Of a stretch of 41,392 nt of DNA, positions 17,489 through 27,124 are shown piece by piece (positions within the stretch are counted from its first letter, which is position 1; each line of letters begins with the position of its first letter). This DNA comes from Actinomycetota bacterium. Lineage in GTDB: Bacteria; Actinomycetota; Acidimicrobiia; Spongiisociales; UBA5794. A model generated the notes under the pieces. The model worked only from the letters and a program-made list of their open reading frames with translations, was not told the origin of the DNA and searched no databases. The stretch spans positions 1-41,392 of the forward strand of contig JASJXX010000012.1 in the NCBI GenBank assembly GCA_030123765.1. Direction: 5' to 3'. Both the position numbers and the translations under genes were made by a program.

Positions 17489-19779
17489 TTGCAGTCCTCC
17501 TCCTCCACGGGGTCGTCGCGGGTGTCGCTGCCGCCTCGGGAAGGCGGCTCGGCCGATTCGTATTCCTGCTGACGGCGATAGCGCCGGCAGCGACCTTCGT
17601 CTGGGCGCTGTCGCGTGCACGAGAGATCCTCGCAGGGAATCCGGTGTGGGTCTCCTGGCCCTGGGTCGAGAGTCTCGGCCTGGAAATCTCTCTCCTCGTC
17701 GACCCCTTCTCCCTGATGTTCGTGCTGCTCGTGTCGGGGATAGGCGTCTTGATCATGCTCTACGCCACGTGGTACTTCGGCGACACCCCGGGGTTAGGTG
17801 GCTTCTCAGCGATTCTGGTGCTGTTCGCGGGCTCGATGCTGGGTCTAGTCACCGCCGACAACCTCCTGCTGTTGTTCGTGTTCTGGGAACTGACTGCGAT
17901 CACTTCCTACCTGTTGATCGGGTTCGAGGACAAGAGAGCCGAGGCTCGCTCGGCCGCCCTGAAGGCACTGCTCGTCACAGGCTTCGGCGGACTGGTGATG
18001 CTGACCGGGATCATCATCCTCGGCGCCGAAGCAGGCAGCTACTCCATGTCCGAGATCCTCTCCTCGCCGCCGAGCTCGACGGTGACGGGAGTGGCACTGG
18101 TACTGGTGCTGGTGGGAGCGTTCACCAAGTCCGCCCAGGTCCCCTTCCACTTCTGGCTTCCGGGAGCGATGGCAGCTCCGACTCCGGTCAGTGCCTACCT
18201 GCACTCCGCAACCATGGTGAAGGCCGGCATCTATCTGATCGCCCGGTTCTCCCCGGCCTTCGCCCCGCTCTTCGCATACTGGCAGCCACTGGTGATAGGT
18301 GTTGGCTTGGCGACAATGCTCGTCGGCGGCTATCAGGCCCTTCGCCAGCATGACGCGAAACTCATTCTCGCCTATGGGACCGTGTCACAGCTCGGACTCA
18401 TGACGGCCGTCGTCGGAGCGGGCCTCCCCAAACTCGCATTCGCCGGCGCCGCGCTGATCCTCGCGCACGCACTCTACAAGGCAACCCTGTTCATGGTCAT
18501 AGGCGTCGTGGATCATCAGGCGCACAGCCGGGACATCCGGCTCCTCTCCGGATTGGGGAGAGCGATGCCCCTCACCTTCTGGGTAGCGGTACTTGCGATG
18601 GCCTCCTATGTGGGGCTACCACCGCTCTTCGGGTTCATCGCAAAGGAGGCCGCTCTGGAAGGGATGCGCCTCGCTCCCATAGGCGTGGACTCCGTGGCGT
18701 TCTTCGCCGTGGTCCTCGGATCGGTGCTGACTACCGCGTATGGAGCCCGGTTCCTGTGGGGGGTGTTCGGCACTAAACCACCGTCCCCCGCACACCTGGG
18801 TGGTCAGATCGAGCGCCCCCACCCGATGCTTCTCGCTCCTGCGGTACTTCTGGTTCTTCTCACGGTGTCGTTCGGTCTGGTGCCACGATGGATCGACTCG
18901 CTCATCGGAGCGGCCGGGGCGAGCCTCGCCATGCCTGACACATCCTTCCACCTGGCGCTGTGGCACGGATTCGTGCCCTCCCTCGCGTGGTCCGCGATTG
19001 CAGTCGGATTCGGTCTCGTGCTGTTCTGGCAGCGTGAATCGGTCGAGAGGCTCCAGTCGGTCACCGATGCGATTCCAGGATCCGAACGGGCGTACGCTCT
19101 CGGCCTCACCGCGCTGGACCGCGGGGCTCGCTGGATGACGGGACGCCTCCAGGTCGGGTCTCTGCCGACCTACAGCGGTGTCATCCTGGCGACCGTCGCC
19201 GTCGTCGGAGGCGCGATGCTGGTCCGCGCGTGGCCTCAGGACATGACGGTGGGCTTCGCCGACTCTCCGCTGCAGATCGCGGTCGCTCTCTTCATCGTCG
19301 TGGCAGCGATCGCCACCGCTGTGCAGAAGCGTCGCATCGCGGCCGTGCTCCTCCTGGGAGCGGTCGGATACGGTGTCGCCGTTCTCTTCGTCATGTACGG
19401 CGCTCCCGATTTAGCGCTCACGCAAGTCCTGTTCGAGACTCTCGCCCTTGTACTTTTTATACTGGTAGTGCGCCACCTACCCGATCGGTTCCGCGAGCCG
19501 CGCCAGCCCTTCGGTCGGACGAGCCGACTCGTCGTCTCGATCGGCCTCGGCACTTTCGTGGGCGTCTTCGCCCTGGTCGCGTCCAACGCCAGAACGGTCG
19601 AGTCCATCGGCTTCGAGATGGCCGCCCGGGCGCTGCCCGAAGCGGGTGGCCGCAACGTCGTCAATGTCATTCTCACCGACTTTCGGGCTCTTGACACGAT
19701 GGGCGAGATCACCGTGCTAGTCGTGGCAGCGATCGGGATCGCGGCCCTAGTAGGGCAGGGACGGAGAGATCACGGATGA
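17485..19779 (+). CDS. mrpA: Na+/H+ antiporter subunit A (MrpA/MnhA)
   Basis: Proton-translocating NADH-quinone oxidoreductase-like core (SAQVPFHFWLPGAMAAPTPVSAYLHSATMVKAG) plus C-terminal DUF4040 region (YGAPDLALTQVLFETLALVLF). Confidence 0.95.
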   Translation: MIAVLLLHGVVAGVAAASGRRLGRFVFLLTAIAPAATFVWALSRAREILAGNPVWVSWPWVESLGLEISLLVDPFSLMFVLLVSGIGVLIMLYATWYFGDTPGLGGFSAILVLFAGSMLGLVTADNLLLLFVFWELTAITSYLLIGFEDKRAEARSAALKALLVTGFGGLVMLTGIIILGAEAGSYSMSEILSSPPSSTVTGVALVLVLVGAFTKSAQVPFHFWLPGAMAAPTPVSAYLHSATMVKAGIYLIARFSPAFAPLFAYWQPLVIGVGLATMLVGGYQALRQHDAKLILAYGTVSQLGLMTAVVGAGLPKLAFAGAALILAHALYKATLFMVIGVVDHQAHSRDIRLLSGLGRAMPLTFWVAVLAMASYVGLPPLFGFIAKEAALEGMRLAPIGVDSVAFFAVVLGSVLTTAYGARFLWGVFGTKPPSPAHLGGQIERPHPMLLAPAVLLVLLTVSFGLVPRWIDSLIGAAGASLAMPDTSFHLALWHGFVPSLAWSAIAVGFGLVLFWQRESVERLQSVTDAIPGSERAYALGLTALDRGARWMTGRLQVGSLPTYSGVILATVAVVGGAMLVRAWPQDMTVGFADSPLQIAVALFIVVAAIATAVQKRRIAAVLLLGAVGYGVAVLFVMYGAPDLALTQVLFETLALVLFILVVRHLPDRFREPRQPFGRTSRLVVSIGLGTFVGVFALVASNARTVESIGFEMAARALPEAGGRNVVNVILTDFRALDTMGEITVLVVAAIGIAALVGQGRRDHG

Positions 19780-20204
19780 TGAGGCGCTCTCTGATCTTCG
19801 ACGTTTCGATCGACACCGTCTTTCGCATGTCCCTGGTCTTCTCGATCTTCATGTTCTTCGCCGGCCACAACGCGCCGGGCGGTGGATTCATCGGCGGCCT
19901 CGTAGCAGGAGCTGCACTGGTACTGCGATACCTCGCCGGCGGTTCCGATGGGTCACAACAGGTAGGTGCCCGCTTCGCACACGTGATGCTCGGCACAGGC
20001 CTGATGATCGCCGTCGCAACCGGATTCGGAGGCTGGGTGTGGGGTACGGAATTCCTTGAGAACACCGGCGTGGGAGCCGAGCTGCCTCTGCTTGGCACGG
20101 TCAAGGCAACGACATCGCTTCTCTTCGACGCAGGCGTCTATCTCGTTGTCGTGGGGTTGGTGATGGAGGCTCTGGGATCGCTCGGCCATGAGGTGGAGCG
20201 ATGA
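19776..20204 (+). CDS. mrpB: Na+/H+ antiporter subunit B (MrpB)
   Basis: GHNAPGGGFIGGLVAGAALVLRYLAGG; ATGA overlap with mrpA. Confidence 0.93.
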   Translation: MMRRSLIFDVSIDTVFRMSLVFSIFMFFAGHNAPGGGFIGGLVAGAALVLRYLAGGSDGSQQVGARFAHVMLGTGLMIAVATGFGGWVWGTEFLENTGVGAELPLLGTVKATTSLLFDAGVYLVVVGLVMEALGSLGHEVER

Positions 20205-20566
20205 CGTTCGTCCTCATCACCACCGTGGCCCTCCTGTACGGGGTGGGTGCCTACCTCATAATGGCGCGAAATCTTCTCCACATCGTGATCGGCTTGGGGC
20301 TCATCGCTCACGGCGCCAACTTGTTGCTCTTGCTTGCCGGCGGTGCGCCGGGCAGTCCACCCCTCGTCGGTGCCGAAGCGGCCCGTATAGCGGACCCTCT
20401 CCCCCAGGCGATGGCGCTGACTGCCATCGTCATCACCTTCGGCATCACCGCATTCCTGCTGGCGATGGCGTACAGGAGCTGGATCCTCCATGGTGACGAT
20501 GTGGTGGAGGACGATATCGATGATCGCCGGATCGCCCGCCAGGCACCCTCCAAGGACGACTCGTGA
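20201..20566 (+). CDS. mrpC: Na+/H+ antiporter subunit C (MrpC, NuoK-like)
   Basis: NuoK-like TM protein, GLGLIAHGANLLLL, DPLPQAMALTAIVITFG. Confidence 0.93.
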   Translation: MTFVLITTVALLYGVGAYLIMARNLLHIVIGLGLIAHGANLLLLLAGGAPGSPPLVGAEAARIADPLPQAMALTAIVITFGITAFLLAMAYRSWILHGDDVVEDDIDDRRIARQAPSKDDS

Positions 20567-22056
20567 ACGCTCTTGTGGTCCTCCCCGTCGCGCTGCCGCT
20601 TGGCGCTGCCGGTCTCTCCTACGCTCTCAACCGATATCCGCGATTTCAGCGCGTCCTGGGAGTTGCCACGTTGACAACGGTCCTTGGCCTGGCGATAGCG
20701 CTGCTGGTGAACGTCCAGGCCAACGGTGTGCTTGTCAAGGCTATCGGCAACTGGACCGGGCCCATCGGCATCACCCTGGCCGCAGACCTCTTCAGCGTCA
20801 TAATCCTCGTCGTTTCGATGGTCGTTCTGCTGGCAGTGCTCGTGTACGCCATCGGCAGCCCGCGAACCAGTAGCGAGGCCCGGTTCTTCTACCCCACCTA
20901 CCTGATCCTGACCGCCGGCATCGCTCTCTCCCTACTCACCGCCGACCTCTTCAACCTGTTTGTGGCGTTTGAGATCATGCTCAGCGCCAGCTACGTGCTG
21001 ATCACTCTCGGTGGATCGCGCGATCAGATTCGACATGGGACCACCTACGTCATCATCAACCTTCTGGCATCCATGCTGTTCATCACCGCGATCGGCATCA
21101 CCTATGCGGCAGCCGGGACCGTGAACATGGCGGACCTCGCGGTCAAGCTCGGAGACATCTCCCCCGCCATTCGCGACGCGTTGGGTGCCCTGTTCCTCCT
21201 CGTCTTCGGCATAAAAGCGGCCATCTTCCCTCTCTTCTTCTGGCTTCCCGACTCCTACCCCACAGCCCCGGCGCCGGTGACCGCTATCTTCGCCGGGCTG
21301 CTCACCAAGGTCGGCGTCTACGCGATCATCCGCACCCAGACCTTGCTCTTCCCGTCGGACGGCCCATCAACCCTGATCCTGGTGTTGGCCGGGCTAACCA
21401 TGGTGGTCGGCGTTCTGGGTGCCATCGCGCAGAACGACATCAAGCGGATCCTCAGTTTCCACATCATCAGCCAGATCGGCTACATGATCATGGGCCTGGG
21501 CCTGTTCACCATCGCGGCCCTAGCGGGGGCGATCTTCTACATCGTCCATCACATATTGGTAAAGACAGCGCTATTCCTCGTCGGGGGACTCGTTGAGCAC
21601 ACGATGGGGACGAGCCGGCTTCGGCGGCTGGGAGGCATGGTGCATCGGGCACCCTTCATCGCTGCACTGTTCCTGATTCCGGCGCTGAGCCTGGCGGGCA
21701 TCCCGCCTCTCTCCGGGTTCCTCGCCAAGCTGACCTTGGTTCAGGCCGGGCTCGAAATCAACCAGTTCCTGATCGTGGGCGTATCGCTTGCGGTGAGCTT
21801 GCTCACCTTGTTCTCAATGATCAAGGTCTGGTCCGGCGTCTTCTGGGGCACGCCCGACCCAGCGGCGCCGCCCGGCGAGGATGTCGGCACGGGGCGGTTG
21901 GTGTTTCCGAGGCTCATGGTTCTGCCAACCGCCGCGCTCGTTCTCCTGACGCTCGTCTTCGTCGTAGCAGCCGAGCCGCTCTACCGGATCAGCGAGCACG
22001 CAGCCATCACGCTGCTTGATCCCACCCTGTACATCGAGGCGGTGTTGGGCCGATGA
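20563..22056 (+). CDS. mrpD: Na+/H+ antiporter subunit D (MrpD)
   Basis: FPLFFWLPDSYPTAPAPVTAIFAGLLTKVGVYAI, NuoN/L-like. Confidence 0.94.
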   Translation: MNALVVLPVALPLGAAGLSYALNRYPRFQRVLGVATLTTVLGLAIALLVNVQANGVLVKAIGNWTGPIGITLAADLFSVIILVVSMVVLLAVLVYAIGSPRTSSEARFFYPTYLILTAGIALSLLTADLFNLFVAFEIMLSASYVLITLGGSRDQIRHGTTYVIINLLASMLFITAIGITYAAAGTVNMADLAVKLGDISPAIRDALGALFLLVFGIKAAIFPLFFWLPDSYPTAPAPVTAIFAGLLTKVGVYAIIRTQTLLFPSDGPSTLILVLAGLTMVVGVLGAIAQNDIKRILSFHIISQIGYMIMGLGLFTIAALAGAIFYIVHHILVKTALFLVGGLVEHTMGTSRLRRLGGMVHRAPFIAALFLIPALSLAGIPPLSGFLAKLTLVQAGLEINQFLIVGVSLAVSLLTLFSMIKVWSGVFWGTPDPAAPPGEDVGTGRLVFPRLMVLPTAALVLLTLVFVVAAEPLYRISEHAAITLLDPTLYIEAVLGR

Positions 22057-22541
22057 GCCAACGGTTGCTGTCGCTGACATGGATGACCCTGGTGTGGATG
22101 GCGCTGTGGGGTGACATCTCCGTGGCGAACGCGCTCGGGGGAATCGTGGTCGGGTCAGCCATCCTGCTAATCGTCCCACCACGCGGCCTGTCTTCAGGCC
22201 TCACGCTACGGCCGTTCTCGGCACTCCGCCTCGGCGCCTACTTCTCGTGGCAATTGGTCGAAGCGAGCGCGATCGTAGCGTGGGAGGTCATCACCCCCGT
22301 CAGCCGCCTCAACCAGGCAATCGTCGCGGTCCCTCTCCGCACCCGGTCGCGGGTGCTCGCCGCGCTGGTGGGCAACATGGTGTCGTTGACGCCGGGTACC
22401 CTGACACTCGACGTGCTCGGAGACCCGCCCGTGCTCTACGTACATGTGCTCCACCTCCGCGACGGTAAGCAGATACTTGCCAGCATTCACACGCTCGAAG
22501 CGCTCGCTCTCCGCGCATTCAGCACCGAGGAGCACCAGTGA
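22053..22541 (+). CDS. mrpE: Na+/H+ antiporter subunit E (MrpE)
   Basis: VGNMVSLTPGTLTLDV motif, position in operon. Confidence 0.92.
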   Translation: MSQRLLSLTWMTLVWMALWGDISVANALGGIVVGSAILLIVPPRGLSSGLTLRPFSALRLGAYFSWQLVEASAIVAWEVITPVSRLNQAIVAVPLRTRSRVLAALVGNMVSLTPGTLTLDVLGDPPVLYVHVLHLRDGKQILASIHTLEALALRAFSTEEHQ

Positions 22542-22598
22542 GCCGGCACGGTCGAACAACCGAAGTCCCCCACACGGCGCGTGAAAGGAGATGACACT

Positions 22599-22859
22599 AT
22601 GACAGTTGTCACAACCGTGGCCCTCGGCATCCTCGCGATCGCAGGCGGCCTCTGTCTGGTCAGGCTCGTTCGAAAGGGTTCCGTTGCTGATCGGATCGTC
22701 GCCCTCGACACTCTCCTGGTGATCGTCGTCAGCGGGATCGCGGTCTTCTCCGTGCGACGCGGTGACGGTGTCTATCTCGACGTGCTTGTGGTGACGGCAC
22801 TTCTCGGCTTTGTTGGAACTGCGACCGTCGCCCGGTTCATCGACAGGCGGGGGGCCTGA
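22599..22859 (+). CDS. mrpF: Na+/H+ antiporter subunit F (MrpF)
   Basis: Small TM protein, VADRIVALDTLLV; GAAAGGAG SD 8 nt upstream. Confidence 0.9.
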   Translation: MTVVTTVALGILAIAGGLCLVRLVRKGSVADRIVALDTLLVIVVSGIAVFSVRRGDGVYLDVLVVTALLGFVGTATVARFIDRRGA

Positions 22860-23224
22860 TGACGGACTTCATCGCGGCGTCGCTGCTGCTCGCCGGCGTG
22901 GCGCTCGCGCTGGTTGCGAGCATCGGGCTTCACCGACTCCCCGACCTGTTCTCCCGCATGCACGCCGCCACCAAGCCGGCAACTCTCGGACTCGTCCTGA
23001 CCCTGACCGGAGTTGTGATCGGACTGGGAGATCTCTCGGCTGGCGTGAAACTGGGAGTCGTGATCATCGCCCAGTTCATCACTGCCCCCATCGGAGCTCA
23101 CCTGATCGGACGTTCCGCCTACGCAGCCGGAACCGAGCTGAGCCCCGACACCCTCGTCGACAAAGCGGTGAGTGATGCTCTCGGCGGAACGACAGCGGCC
23201 CCCGGGAGTGAATCTGGCAATTGA
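22859..23224 (+). CDS. mrpG: Na+/H+ antiporter subunit G (MrpG)
   Basis: GLHRLPDLFSRMHAATKPATLG motif. Confidence 0.93.
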   Translation: MTDFIAASLLLAGVALALVASIGLHRLPDLFSRMHAATKPATLGLVLTLTGVVIGLGDLSAGVKLGVVIIAQFITAPIGAHLIGRSAYAAGTELSPDTLVDKAVSDALGGTTAAPGSESGN

Positions 23225-23421
23225 CGACGATCTAGCATGGATCTGGTGAACGCATGGTCCTGCTCACTGTTCTGGCCCCTTGTGGCCGAGCGCTTCCCCC
23301 AGCTCCCGCTTGCCGCGGGGACTGGTGCGCGTTAACCAAGAGAACGACCGTCACACCTATCGGCCGACGGCCCCGTCGCCTGGATATCGATGAGTTCAGC
23401 GTACGGGGCGGCGGGTCCGGG

Positions 23422-23613
23422 TCAGGTGCCTCTGCGCGGGCGGTTGGCCTCTGTCAGCAGAGTTAACGCGCTCTTCGAGATGATGCTCGTGTGGTCATCA
23501 TCCCACCGGACTTCGACACAGTGTCGATCCCGAATCTCGATGACCGTGCCCGTCGCAGCGACTTGCCCGACCTTCTTCGTGAGTCGCACGACACGGGTTC
23601 CCTTACGAAGCAT
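23422..23613 (-). CDS. DUF1918-like small protein, 63 aa
   Basis: GTRVVRLTKKVGQVAATGTVIEIRDRHCVEVRWDDDHTS; AGGAGGT SD. Confidence 0.6.
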   Translation of the reverse strand: MLRKGTRVVRLTKKVGQVAATGTVIEIRDRHCVEVRWDDDHTSIISKSALTLLTEANRPRRGT

Positions 23614-23697
23614 GCTCTACCTCCTGTACTGCTGGCAGTATCATCTCACCAGCAGCAAGAGACCGCAACACGCGACCCGCACACATCGGGTCTGATC

Positions 23698-23994
23698 TCA
23701 GGATGCCTTGCGGCGTGCCCGATCTCGCAACCTGCGGCGCATCCGGCGACGTTCGCCCGCGTCGAGGCCCCCCCATACGCCTGCCGACTGATTGGTCGCC
23801 AACGCATACTGCAGACACGTCTCGCGTACCGGGCACGCGACGCAGATCTCCTTGGCCAATCTCGCCGCGGCATCGTCTTCGGACACCGGGAAGAACACGT
23901 CGCTATCGGTGCCACTGCATGCCGCAGCTTCCCTCCAGCTAGTGTCCGGGTCCCATGTCAGGTCGAGCAAAGTAAGCAATATGCGATCCCTCAT
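23698..23994 (-). CDS. WhiB family transcriptional regulator
   Basis: Four Cys with CVACPVRETCLQYAL and GVWGGLDAGERRRMRRR. Confidence 0.93.
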   Translation of the reverse strand: MRDRILLTLLDLTWDPDTSWREAAACSGTDSDVFFPVSEDDAAARLAKEICVACPVRETCLQYALATNQSAGVWGGLDAGERRRMRRRLRDRARRKAS

Positions 23995-24121
23995 CTCTGA
24001 GAACCATATAACGACTACGGCCGTGTGTGTATTCCTGCTTTCTCATGCCGCGCCTCACCAAGCGGCTCAGAGAGCGTAGGACCGGAAGATGGATCGCGGG
24101 AGCGGAGTGAGGAATCCGCTT

Positions 24122-24799
24122 TTACAGTGCTCCGGGGCCCATTCCGGGTTTCGTGTCGTCGTGCGTCCAGGTCAGAGACGACTCCACCCCAACGACGCCC
24201 TCGACGCGTCGAGCAAGTTCGGCGAAGAGCTCGCCCTCGGAACGAGAGACGATCTCCCCTGTGAGAGTGACAACCCCGTCCTTGACAGAGACCGTCACAT
24301 CGTCGAGCGAGAGCTGCATCACTCCCATCGCGATGACGTCAACGATCTCGGTCCTCAGGTCACGGTCGGGTCTTGCGAACACACCCATCACGTCTGCGCG
24401 CGTGATAAGCCCTTCGAGCGTGCCGTCCGGAAACACCACGGGGAGCCGTTTGACACGGAGGTCGGTCATCCTCCGCGCGGCTTCTGTCACAGTCGATCCG
24501 CTGTCAATGGTGTGCGGATCCGCGGTCATGACATCAGCAACAATCTTCGCGTGCTGTAGCGTCGCCTTACCCAGAAAACTCGTGAGCAGGCGTCTCCGTC
24601 GCCGCCCCCATGAGCGCTCCGCCTCCGCTGTCACAAAGTCAGCCTCGCTGATGATCCCGATGACCTTGCGATCGTCGTCTACAACAGGGAGGCCACTCAC
24701 CCCCGCCTTGATCATTATCGTCGCAGCATCTTTCAAGGGCGCCCCCGCGTCGATAGTCATGACCTCAGTACTCATCACGTCGCCGACCTTCATCGACAC
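24122..24799 (-). CDS. CBS-CBS-BON domain protein
   Basis: Two CBS motifs (VMSTEVMTIDAGAPLKDAA; VMTADPHTIDSGSTVTEAA) and C-terminal BON-like VKDGVVTLTGEI; real start may be ATG 24793. Confidence 0.9.
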   Translation of the reverse strand: MSMKVGDVMSTEVMTIDAGAPLKDAATIMIKAGVSGLPVVDDDRKVIGIISEADFVTAEAERSWGRRRRRLLTSFLGKATLQHAKIVADVMTADPHTIDSGSTVTEAARRMTDLRVKRLPVVFPDGTLEGLITRADVMGVFARPDRDLRTEIVDVIAMGVMQLSLDDVTVSVKDGVVTLTGEIVSRSEGELFAELARRVEGVVGVESSLTWTHDDTKPGMGPGAL

Positions 24800-25049
24800 G
24801 CCTCCTCCTTAGCTCCTTGTCTCCACAGGCTAGCGCCCGGCGACCCACGTTCGCGCTCGTGGCTGCCAACGGAGGACGATGCGGGCAGATGCGAGGCATC
24901 AGGCGTGAGAGTCCGACGGCCTCCGACGCCTCCTCCACTCTCCTCGCGGGCAAGATTCACCGTCAAATGTTCGTCGCGAGCCCACTATGTGCCGAATCGA
25001 CGCGATCCCTCCAGAGAGTTCGTGCCAATGGCACATGTGCAGTACGCTC

Positions 25050-25664
25050 ATGGGACTTGTACCGAACTCATCAGGGAACGACGTGCCACTCAACATCATC
25101 TACCAGGGAACCGAGACGACCGTCGAGGAGGGTGCTACCGCTCTCATCGGGTCCGACGCGACCGCAGCGGTCCGCATCGTTCGGCCGGGCATCTCACGCA
25201 GACACGCCGTTGCTTCCTTCGATGGAACTACGTGGAAGGTCGAAGACGCCGGAAGCCGCAACGGGACCTTTGCTGAGGGCCAACGGGTGCAGACAACGGT
25301 GATCACCGGCCCGACAACGCTGTATCTCGGACATCCGTCCGATGGCGAAGCGATCTCCTTCGTGCCGCTAGCACCCGTGAAAGCAACGGCGGAGGGCTCG
25401 ATTCAGGAAGAGATCAACGAGTTCGTGATCGCGGAAGAACCGGCCCGCCCCAGACCTGATCCGCGACCCATCGCGGTCACGTCCACGCGAAACCCTGAGG
25501 CACCTGCCGTGAACTCAACTGACGCAGAATTCGCGGCGCTCACGGCTGCGTTGAGGGATCAGATCAGCTCGGTGAAGGGGTTGACGTGGTCTGTCTGGGC
25601 CATGATTGCCGTCACTGCGGTTCTCGCGGTGATGACTCTCTTCGTCGGCATCCTCGGGAGCTAG
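25050..25664 (+). CDS. FHA domain protein with C-terminal TM segment
   Basis: GSDATAAVRIVRPGISRRHAVASFDGTTWKVEDAGSRNGTFAEGQRV; WSVWAMIAVTAVLAVMTLFVGILGS tail; start uncertain (25083 GTG is an alternative). Confidence 0.82.
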   Translation: MGLVPNSSGNDVPLNIIYQGTETTVEEGATALIGSDATAAVRIVRPGISRRHAVASFDGTTWKVEDAGSRNGTFAEGQRVQTTVITGPTTLYLGHPSDGEAISFVPLAPVKATAEGSIQEEINEFVIAEEPARPRPDPRPIAVTSTRNPEAPAVNSTDAEFAALTAALRDQISSVKGLTWSVWAMIAVTAVLAVMTLFVGILGS

Positions 25665-25699
25665 ATTCTTCGGCATTGGGCAGGCCGGAGACGCCAGGC

Positions 25700-26554
25700 T
25701 CAGAGTTCCTCAGAGTCCGGGTTCTGAAGGTATCTGAGAACTTCTTCGGCCAATTCGTCGGCTGTCGGTAGATTGTCCGGGACCTTCGTCGTTCTCCCGA
25801 CGCTCTCTCCCAGCCCTTCGATGAATTCTGCCGCTTCCGATCGTTGGCTGATGATCTCGTCGAGGCGCTCGAGTTGCTCTGTAGCGTCGGCAAGGATCAA
25901 GGACAGATCGAACTCGACGTCGAGCTGGGCTGCGACCTTGGAGAGCAGGAGAGCCACAGCAGAGTGGTATGGCCTCCCGATGTACTGCGGCACCTGCGCC
26001 CAGTAGCCGATAGCCGGAACGCCAACGTCCTCGATCGCGGAGCGGAACACCGTTCCTGCCGAAGCAGGGACAACGACCTTCTCCATGAGCATCTCGTCGC
26101 CAGGGAGGAGGAGACGCGGATCCGAAGCGGTGCAGAGTATGGCAGGGTCGATTGCGTGCCGTACAGGTGCGGGTACCGATCCGAGAGTCACGACGTGCGC
26201 AACGTCAAGATGCTGCACCAGATCTCCTATCGCGGCAGAGATCTTCACCCACCCGTAATCGGGTTCGTTGCCGATCATCACGAGAACGTCCCTCCCCGAC
26301 GGACGCACATGGACGATCTCCATTCGCGGCCACGTGAGCGACCGCGTCTCACCCGCGCTGAACCTGAGAATCGGACGATTTGACCGATAGTCGAAGATCG
26401 CGTCCGGATCGAACGTGACGATCGGCTGGCCGTCCTCAGCTAGCCAGTCCGCGGCGTCGCTCGCTGCGGATGCCGCATCTCCCCATCCGGCGAGACCAAG
26501 AACCAGCACAGGTCGCTCCATCGGAGGCGGCGAGTTGAGCGTGTAGAGAGCCAC
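25700..26554 (-). CDS. PAC2 family protein
   Basis: PVLVLGLAGWGDAASAASDAADWL, VTLGSVPAPVRH, VGYWAQVPQYI-like, LPTADELAEEVLRYL; GGAGG SD before GTG. Confidence 0.88.
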   Translation of the reverse strand: MALYTLNSPPPMERPVLVLGLAGWGDAASAASDAADWLAEDGQPIVTFDPDAIFDYRSNRPILRFSAGETRSLTWPRMEIVHVRPSGRDVLVMIGNEPDYGWVKISAAIGDLVQHLDVAHVVTLGSVPAPVRHAIDPAILCTASDPRLLLPGDEMLMEKVVVPASAGTVFRSAIEDVGVPAIGYWAQVPQYIGRPYHSAVALLLSKVAAQLDVEFDLSLILADATEQLERLDEIISQRSEAAEFIEGLGESVGRTTKVPDNLPTADELAEEVLRYLQNPDSEEL

Positions 26555-26583
26555 GAGTTCAGGCCTCCGGTCGGAGTTCGCGT

Positions 26584-27072
26584 CTAAAGATACAGCCCAT
26601 TCCCGCGTTCCTCATCCGCTCCAGCTTCGAGCGCCTTCTGACGTTGCATCCGTTCGACTTGTGCCGAAGCTACCATCTGCTGGGAGATGAGAGAGGCCTG
26701 GATGCCGTGAAAGAGGCCCTCCAGCCAGCCAACCAATTGAGCCTGCGCGATGCGGAGCTCGGCTTCTGACGGCACTTCGGTGATCGGGATGAAGACCGCG
26801 TCAAGTTCCTCGACGAGGTCATCTGAAAGCACCTCGCGCAACACGTCGATGGACTGGTCGTAGATAGCTACGAGTCGCTGCCTCCCCGCCTCATCGAGGG
26901 GGGCCTCCCTCACTTCTTCGAGCATCGCCCGCGTCATCGACGCGATGCGGATCAGCTTCGACGGCTCTGAAACGTGTGGCCTCTGGTCTTCTTTTTCTTC
27001 GCTCTCACGCGGTTCCGCCATTATCTCAGGCGTGACGGCTTCCGACGTAGCGTGTGTGCTCTTATCGTTCAT
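26584..27072 (-). CDS. bpa: Bacterial proteasome activator (Bpa/PafE, DUF2587 family)
   Basis: PSEAELRIAQAQLVGWLEGLFHGIQASLISQQMVASAQVERM; C-terminal ...GLYL; start ATG 6 nt after TATGCT. Confidence 0.9.
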   Translation of the reverse strand: MNDKSTHATSEAVTPEIMAEPRESEEKEDQRPHVSEPSKLIRIASMTRAMLEEVREAPLDEAGRQRLVAIYDQSIDVLREVLSDDLVEELDAVFIPITEVPSEAELRIAQAQLVGWLEGLFHGIQASLISQQMVASAQVERMQRQKALEAGADEERGNGLYL

Positions 27073-27124
27073 CTGCAAAGCATACGACGACACGGGCACA
27101 CCCTGACGAGTACCCTGCCACACC

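Noticed and set aside
24879-24908. 9-codon ORF MRADARHQA after GGAGG upstream of the FHA gene
   Set aside because: SD spacing only 3 nt and too short to support without conservation data; could be chance
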